Of a DNA stretch of 64,000 nucleotides, positions 58,976 through 64,000 are shown one piece after another. Under the pieces are notes generated by a model. That model did not search any database and was not told the DNA's origin. It worked only from the letters and a program-made list of their open reading frames with translations. How positions within the stretch are numbered: the stretch's first letter is position 1; every line of letters begins with the position of its first letter. Source of the stretch: Paenibacillus sp. (GTDB lineage Bacteria; Bacillota; Bacilli; Paenibacillales; YIM-B00363). The position numbers and the translations under genes were made by a program. The stretch spans positions 307,521-371,520 of the forward strand of contig NZ_JAPSKE010000004.1 in NCBI RefSeq assembly GCF_031177825.1, given 5' to 3'.

Positions 58976-60538
58976 CTATAAGTTGGCGACGGCAGGCGAA
59001 TCGGTTCCCGCCAGTTCGCCTTTGATAAACCAAGTCATCGGTTCGGTGACGGTCACCTTCGCGAACGTGCCGATCAACTCGCGAGGACCTTGGAAATGAA
59101 CAAGCTTATTGGATCGCGTCCGTCCCGACAGCATGTCGGCATTGTTCTTGCTGACGCCTTCGACAAGCACCTCCACCGTCTGTCCGCGCAATCGCTCGTT
59201 CGCTTCGCGGCTGATTTCGTTCAGCGCGTCGTTCAGGCGAATGAGCCGTGCGGACTTCTCCTCGGCCGGAATGTCGTCCGCCATCTCGGCGGCCGGCGTT
59301 CCTTCCCGCGGGCTGTAGATGAACGTGTACGCCGAGTCGTAGCGCACTTCCTTGACGAGCGACAGCGTGTCCAGGAACTGTTCCTCCGTCTCGCCCGGGA
59401 AGCCGACGATAATGTCCGTCGTCAGCACGACGTCCGGGATCGCCCGCTTGATCTTCGCGACGAGCTCGAGGTACTGCTCCCGCGAATATTTCCGGCTCAT
59501 CTTCTTCAGCACGTCCGTATTGCCGGATTGCACCGGCAGATGGATATGCTCCACGAGATTGCCTCCCGCAGCCAGCACCTCGATCAGATGATCGTCGAAG
59601 TCGCGCGGATGCGACGTCGTGAACCGGATGCGCGGAATGTCGATCTTCCGAATGTCGTCCATCAAATCGCCGAATCGGTATTCGATGTCTTCGAAGTCCT
59701 TGCCGTAGGCGTTGACGTTCTGCCCGAGCAGGGTGACTTCCTTGTACCCTTGCCGCGCCAGCTCGCGAACCTCGGCGATGACGTCCTCCGGCCGGCGGCT
59801 GCGCTCCTTGCCTCGCGTATACGGCACGATGCAGTACGTGCAGAACTTGTCGCAGCCGTACATGATGTTGACCCAAGCCTTCATGCCTTCGCGCTTCTTC
59901 GGCAAGTTCTCGACGATGTCGCCTTCCTTGGACCAAACCTCGACGACCATTTCTTTATCGTAATACGCGTCCTGCAGCAGCCTCGGCAGGCGGTGGATGT
60001 TATGCGTGCCGAAGATGAGGTCGACGTGTTGATGCTTCGTCAAGATGCGCTGCACGACGCCTTCCTCTTGCGACATGCAACCGCATACGCCGAGAATGAC
60101 GTTCGGACGCTCCAGCTTCAGATGCTTCAGATGGCCGAGCTCGCCGAAAACCTTGTCCTCCGCGTTCTCGCGGATCGCGCACGTATTCAAGAGGATGACG
60201 TCGGCTTCGCGCTTATCGTCCGTCGAGACGTAGCCCATCGCCTCGAGCATCCCCTTCATCGTCTCGGAGTCGTGCTCGTTCATCTGGCAGCCGTACGTCG
60301 TTACGAGGTAGCGCTTTCCCGCGCCGAACGTCCGCATCTCTTCGGGGATGTCGAAGCCGTAATGCACTTCGACCTCTTCCTTCCCGCGCTTCTTCCCCGC
60401 TTTATAATCCGGTTGCGAATTTATTTGAATGTTGCGCCCGTTCAGCCGGTACGTCGTCTTGCCGTCCTCCACGCTTACGACCTTCGCGCTCGAAAAATCG
60501 AAATATTTGGAATAGTCCTTCGGTTCCTTCGCGCTCAT
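58976..60538 (-). CDS. miaB: MiaB, tRNA-2-methylthio-N6-dimethylallyladenosine synthase
   Basis: Encodes 520 residues. The N-terminal UPF0004 domain has C84 ([11 protein letters not shown]), C120 and C154 (auxiliary Fe-S cluster). The radical SAM motif is [10 protein letters not shown] (C229, C233, C236). A TRAM domain closes the protein (about 450-510, [20 protein letters not shown]). It adds the methylthio group to i6A37 in tRNAs that read UNN codons. The extra 70 residues at the N-terminus are normal for Firmicute MiaB. Order pduL-miaB-ricA on one strand. Confidence 0.95.
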   Translation of the reverse strand: MSAKEPKDYSKYFDFSSAKVVSVEDGKTTYRLNGRNIQINSQPDYKAGKKRGKEEVEVHYGFDIPEEMRTFGAGKRYLVTTYGCQMNEHDSETMKGMLEAMGYVSTDDKREADVILLNTCAIRENAEDKVFGELGHLKHLKLERPNVILGVCGCMSQEEGVVQRILTKHQHVDLIFGTHNIHRLPRLLQDAYYDKEMVVEVWSKEGDIVENLPKKREGMKAWVNIMYGCDKFCTYCIVPYTRGKERSRRPEDVIAEVRELARQGYKEVTLLGQNVNAYGKDFEDIEYRFGDLMDDIRKIDIPRIRFTTSHPRDFDDHLIEVLAAGGNLVEHIHLPVQSGNTDVLKKMSRKYSREQYLELVAKIKRAIPDVVLTTDIIVGFPGETEEQFLDTLSLVKEVRYDSAYTFIYSPREGTPAAEMADDIPAEEKSARLIRLNDALNEISREANERLRGQTVEVLVEGVSKNNADMLSGRTRSNKLVHFQGPRELIGTFAKVTVTEPMTWFIKGELAGTDSPAVANL

Positions 60539-60616
60539 CGCTATCGTTCACTTCCTCTTATGCTGAATGTCCCATTCGGAAATTATAACATAAGGGCGAA
60601 TAAAGAATCCATTCAT

Positions 60617-60652
60617 CGAAAAAGAAACAGCCCCGTCGCCGGAGCCGCTTCC
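60617..60652 (-). terminator. Probable intrinsic terminator after pduL
   Basis: On the minus strand AGCGGCTCC and GGGGCTGTT arms (three wobble pairs) are followed by TCTTTTTC. Confidence 0.6.
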
Positions 60653-60654
60653 CA

Positions 60655-61227
60655 TTATTCCAAGACGATCGTTCCCTTGTCTCCGTTCTTGATGCCCGCG
60701 GCGTTCGCTTCGTCCGTGTCGATATGCATGTCGAGGGCGAATTGATCGGAGACGCGGCAGACGACGTTCGCGAACGTGACCGCCCGCTCGCCTTGCGTCT
60801 TCACGCTGACGATCTGTTTATCCTTCACGTTCATCCGCGCCGCATCGTCCGTATGCAAATGAATGTGACGGGAAGCGACGATGACCCCGCGTTCGACCGT
60901 CGCTTCGCCCTTCGGTCCGACGATTCGGATCCCGGGCGTCCCGTCGATATTTCCGGACAACCGGACCGGCGCGTCGACGCCGAGCGCGAACGCGTCGGTG
61001 CGGGAAATTTCCAGCTGCGTGTTCCCTCTCGCCGGTCCGAGAATCCGAACTTTGTCGAAACGGCCTTTCGGCCCGACGACGGCCACCGTCTCCTCCGCCG
61101 CGAATTGTCCCGGTTGCGACAACGGCTTCAACGTCTTCAGCTCGTATCCTTGACCGAATAAGATGTCGATATGCTCCGGCGCCAAGTGAATGTGACGGGC
61201 GGACACCCCGATCGGAATTTCGTACAT
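60655..61227 (-). CDS. pduL: PduL-type phosphate acyltransferase
   Basis: Encodes 190 residues from the ATG at 61227, with GAGGAGGACG upstream. The two zinc motifs GVSARHIHLAPEHI and VASRHIHLHTDDAA are both present, on the twin barrel folds of PduL. It exchanges CoA for phosphate on propionyl or acetyl groups. The N-terminal microcompartment-targeting peptide of Pdu enzymes is absent, so it is a cytosolic form. It lies beside korBA, whose product acyl-CoA it could use. Confidence 0.92.
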   Translation of the reverse strand: MYEIPIGVSARHIHLAPEHIDILFGQGYELKTLKPLSQPGQFAAEETVAVVGPKGRFDKVRILGPARGNTQLEISRTDAFALGVDAPVRLSGNIDGTPGIRIVGPKGEATVERGVIVASRHIHLHTDDAARMNVKDKQIVSVKTQGERAVTFANVVCRVSDQFALDMHIDTDEANAAGIKNGDKGTIVLE

Positions 61228-61311
61228 GCTTGTCGTCCTCCTCGGTCCTTGCGGTGTGATCGATTCCCTTTTCCACCCAATCATAGCCTTGTTCAGTATT
61301 CCATGCAAACG

Positions 61312-61343
61312 AAAAGAGCATACGGGAAGTCCCCGAATGCTCT
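61312..61343 (-). terminator. Intrinsic terminator after korB
   Basis: On the minus strand GAGCATTCGGG-GACTT-CCCGTATGCTC followed by TTTTC. Confidence 0.82.
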
Positions 61344-61360
61344 CGTTCGTTGCGATCTAT

Positions 61361-62227
61361 TTAACGGAATTCCGCGACGAGCTTCGCGAACTGCTCTTCC
61401 GTAATCGTCAGATCTTGCTTCGCCAGGCCTTCCGGATGGAAGCCCTTGACCAATGCCTCGTAAGGCTTCTTGCTCTTGTCTTGATAGATCAGCCCGCACA
61501 GCATGCTGTTCGTCTCCATGATTTTCGTCATGGCCGCGATCCGGTTGGACGGATCGTAGTCGGACTGCTCGTCGAGATCGACGATATGCTCCTTGAACCA
61601 GTCGTACGTGTTGATTTTGTTGAACGTGACGCAAGGGCTGAATACGTTGACGATCGAGAAGCCTTCGTGCTTGATCGCTTCTTCGATGAGCGCCGTCAGC
61701 TGCTTGATGTTGCTGGAGAACGACTGCGCCACGAACGTCGCGCCTGCGGACAACGCGATCTCGAGCGGGCTGAGCGTGCCTTCGATCGAACCTTCCGGCG
61801 TCGACTTCGTCTTGAAGCCTTCCGCGCTTCGCGGCGACGTCTGGCCCTTCGTCAACCCGTAGATTTGGTTATCCATAACGATGTACGTTACGTTCATGTT
61901 GCGTCGGATCGCGTGCACCGTATGTCCGAGTCCGATCGCGAAGCCGTCGCCGTCGCCTCCGGATGCGATGACCGTCAGCTCGCGGTTCGCCATCTTGAGG
62001 CCTTGGGCGATCGGCAGCGCGCGGCCGTGGATGCCGTGGAAGCCATAAGCGTTAATGTAACCGGAGATGCGTCCGGAACAGCCGATGCCGGAGACGACCG
62101 CAAGGTTATCCGGCTCGAGGCCGACGTTCGCGGCGGCGCGTTGGATCGCGGCTTGCACCGAGAAATCTCCGCAGCCCGGGCACCAGTTCGGTTTGATGTT
62201 GTTACGGAAGTCTTTAAATGTTGCCAT
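61361..62227 (-). CDS. korB: 2-oxoacid:ferredoxin oxidoreductase, beta subunit
   Basis: Encodes 288 residues, AAGGAGTTG before the ATG. NWCPGCGDFSVQAAIQRAA, SGIGCSGRISGYINAYGFHG and IASGGDGDGFAIGLGHTVHA with NVTYIVMDNQIYGLTKGQTS are the TPP- and cluster-binding motifs. With the alpha subunit encoded 3 nt upstream it oxidises 2-oxoglutarate or other 2-oxoacids to acyl-CoA, reducing ferredoxin. The substrate is likely 2-oxoglutarate or a branched-chain oxoacid. Confidence 0.92.
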   Translation of the reverse strand: MATFKDFRNNIKPNWCPGCGDFSVQAAIQRAAANVGLEPDNLAVVSGIGCSGRISGYINAYGFHGIHGRALPIAQGLKMANRELTVIASGGDGDGFAIGLGHTVHAIRRNMNVTYIVMDNQIYGLTKGQTSPRSAEGFKTKSTPEGSIEGTLSPLEIALSAGATFVAQSFSSNIKQLTALIEEAIKHEGFSIVNVFSPCVTFNKINTYDWFKEHIVDLDEQSDYDPSNRIAAMTKIMETNSMLCGLIYQDKSKKPYEALVKGFHPEGLAKQDLTITEEQFAKLVAEFR

Positions 62228-62230
62228 CGC

Positions 62231-63967
62231 TTATAACAACTCCTTGCAGCCGGTGTGAATTTCGGAAGGCAGGAACGGCGTCCCGTCGTATTTCAGGAAG
62301 TTCTTCACTTTGTTCGCATGACCGACGCGCAGCTTCAGCTGATCCGCCAGCTGGCCTGTCGCGTTGTTTTCGACGATGACGACCGTCTTCGCTTTCTCGA
62401 CGTACGGCGCCACGAGCTCGGTCGGGAACGGGAACAGCTGGCGAACCGTCATGTGGTTCGACTTGATGCCGTCCTTCGTCAGACGCTCGCGCGCTTCGTC
62501 GATCGTGCCGCCGATGGAGCTCATGCCGACGATCAGAACGTCCGGCTCTTCGTGCGGCGCATCGATATGGATCGGGTTCGTGATCCGTACGCTTTCGAGC
62601 TTCTTCAATCGCTTATCCATCATCTTCTTGCGGTTGATCGGGCTTTCGGAAGGACGGCCTTCTTGGTCGTGCTCGACGCCCGTCACGTGGTGGATGCCGT
62701 TCTTCATGCCCGGCAGGACGCGAGGCGATACGCCGTCTTCCGTAAACTCGTATCGCTTGAACAGCTTGTTTTCTTCGAGCTGCGGCAGCTCGCCGGTTTG
62801 CAGCGCGCCGCGGTCGATCTTAATCTTATCGAGCTCGAGGTTTTCCGCGGTTTGCTTGCCGAGAGACAGCTGCAGGTCGGTCACGATGATGACCGGGCAT
62901 TGGAACTTCTCCGCCAGGTTGAACGCTTCGATCGCATCGTAGAAGCATTCTTCGACCGTGCTCGGCGCGATGACGATCTTCGGAATTTCCCCGTGCGTGC
63001 CGTAGATCATCGCGTTGATGTCGGACTGCTCCTGCTTCGTCGGAAGACCGGTGGACGGTCCGCCGCGCTGCGTATCGACGATGACGACCGGCGTCTCGGT
63101 CATGCCGGCGAGGCCGATCGCTTCCATCATGAGCGACAGACCCGGGCCCGCCGAAGCGGTCAACGTACGCACGCCGCCGTAGTTGGCGCCGATGGCCATC
63201 GTGACGGCCGCGATCTCGTCTTCCGTCTGAATGACGGTGCCGCCGAACTTCGGCAGCGTCTTGACGAGGTATTCCATGATTTCGGAAGCCGGCGTAATCG
63301 GGTAAGCCGGCATGAAGCGGCAGCCGCCGACGACGGCGCCGAGGGCGATCGCGTCGTTGCCGATCATGAACAGCTTCGCCTTGCCGTCGGAAGGCTCCAG
63401 CTGGAAGTCCGCGAGCGAACCGCCCGCCAGCTCGAGAACGAATTCCGCGCCGCGGCGCACCGCTTCGACGTTCTTCTCGACGATCGCCGGACCTTTACGT
63501 CCGAACTCTTCTTCTACCGCTTTATTGAACACCTCGAGCGGCAATCCGAGCAGCGCCCAGGATGCGCCGGAAGCGACCATGTTCTTGAACAGGGATGTGC
63601 CAAGCTCTTCCGCGATCGAGGTGATCGGGACCGGGAACAGTCTTGCATCGATGCCTTCCGGCACCGTCGGATTGAATTTCGCGTCGGCCACGATGACGCC
63701 GCCCTTGCGCAATTCATGAGAGTTCAAATCGATCGTCTCTTGGTCGAACGCGACGAGGATGTCGAGATCGTCCGAAATCGCGCGAATCGCTTTCGTGGAA
63801 ATCCGAATCTTGTTGTTGGTATGTCCGCCCTTGATTCGGGAAGAGAAGTGACGATATCCGTACAAGTAATACCCGAGCCGGTTGAGCGCAGTCGAGAAAA
63901 TACGGTCGGTACTTTCAACGCCTTCCCCTTGTTGTCCGCCGATTTTCCATGACAATTGGCTAATCAA
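62231..63967 (-). CDS. korA: 2-oxoacid:acceptor oxidoreductase, alpha subunit (gamma-alpha fusion)
   Basis: Encodes 578 residues from a TTG at 63967, with AAAGGAG about 9 nt before it. The gamma domain (about 1-185; KIGGQQGEGVESTDRIFSTA, FSSRIKGGHTNNKIRIS) is fused to the alpha domain (about 200-575; FMPAYPITPASEIMEYL, TLTASAGPGLSLMMEAIGLA, VDTQRGGPSTGLPTKQEQSD). This is the usual fused KorA arrangement. Its promoter lies outside the window. Confidence 0.92.
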   Translation of the reverse strand: MISQLSWKIGGQQGEGVESTDRIFSTALNRLGYYLYGYRHFSSRIKGGHTNNKIRISTKAIRAISDDLDILVAFDQETIDLNSHELRKGGVIVADAKFNPTVPEGIDARLFPVPITSIAEELGTSLFKNMVASGASWALLGLPLEVFNKAVEEEFGRKGPAIVEKNVEAVRRGAEFVLELAGGSLADFQLEPSDGKAKLFMIGNDAIALGAVVGGCRFMPAYPITPASEIMEYLVKTLPKFGGTVIQTEDEIAAVTMAIGANYGGVRTLTASAGPGLSLMMEAIGLAGMTETPVVIVDTQRGGPSTGLPTKQEQSDINAMIYGTHGEIPKIVIAPSTVEECFYDAIEAFNLAEKFQCPVIIVTDLQLSLGKQTAENLELDKIKIDRGALQTGELPQLEENKLFKRYEFTEDGVSPRVLPGMKNGIHHVTGVEHDQEGRPSESPINRKKMMDKRLKKLESVRITNPIHIDAPHEEPDVLIVGMSSIGGTIDEARERLTKDGIKSNHMTVRQLFPFPTELVAPYVEKAKTVVIVENNATGQLADQLKLRVGHANKVKNFLKYDGTPFLPSEIHTGCKELL

Positions 63968-64000
63968 GAAAGTCCACTCCTTTGGAGGCCGAAAAATAGT

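Noticed and set aside
59090..60745. Plus-strand open frame of about 550 codons opposite miaB
   Set aside because: The MiaB reading has all cluster cysteines and a TRAM domain; the antisense product has no recognisable feature.

Overview
The window looks like a chromosomal segment of a GC-rich, endospore-forming member of the Paenibacillaceae (Paenibacillus/Cohnella type). The evidence is a GerA-type germinant receptor operon, CotF-like coat proteins, a RicA (YmcA)-like gene beside miaB, KorAB, strong AGGAGG-type ribosome binding sites, a ydaO-type c-di-AMP riboswitch, and a carbohydrate-degradation cluster. Most genes lie on the minus strand. No rRNA, CRISPR array, transposase or phage module was found. 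The only tRNA is tRNA-Asp.

Left end (1-6.3 kb): a minus-strand glycan-degradation operon. It holds a GH78 alpha-L-rhamnosidase, a GH71/99-like protein and a large six-hairpin-like protein cut by the window edge. A good sigma-A promoter and an inverted repeat lie upstream, and a divergent MFS transporter follows.

7.5-12.3 kb: small housekeeping genes (NUDIX, thioredoxin-like, MocR-type regulator, DUF202, Gfo/Idh/MocA), with two short gene remnants between them. 12.3-14.7 kb: a spore coat operon in which two small-plus-CotF gene pairs flank a zinc alcohol dehydrogenase. 14.8-16.4 kb: a KamA-family aminomutase behind a sigma-A promoter, a c-di-AMP riboswitch and a terminator. This is the most striking regulatory arrangement in the window.

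16.4-24 kb: pterin dehydratase and Dabb pair, an NlpC/P60 hydrolase, a repeat-rich lipoprotein, a two-component system, then L-fucose isomerase and its LacI regulator with two matching operators. 24-29.5 kb: a MacB-like export system (two ATPases, an adaptor, an FtsX permease); one ATPase carries a C-terminal AbrB-like domain. 29.9-42.3 kb: an assortment of metabolic genes (SDR, HAD, GNATs, RarD, isochorismatase-like, CoaW, PAP2-like, acetylxylan esterase, CtpA, aldo-keto reductase, M29 aminopeptidase), plus a tiny independent transcription unit near 34.1 kb.

42.3-45.7 kb: a VanRS-like two-component system beside a sigma2-domain-only protein and a protein with three TM2-like repeats. Phased TAAGAA-type direct repeats lie in front of both transcription units. 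45.6-51.5 kb: truncated hemoglobin, HrpB, a catalytically degenerate tyrosine recombinase, tRNA-Asp, and GluQRS, the enzyme family that modifies queuosine in tRNA-Asp. 51.6-64 kb: a DUF1540 protein, MurG, RsgA, the gerA operon, RicA, MiaB, PduL and KorBA.
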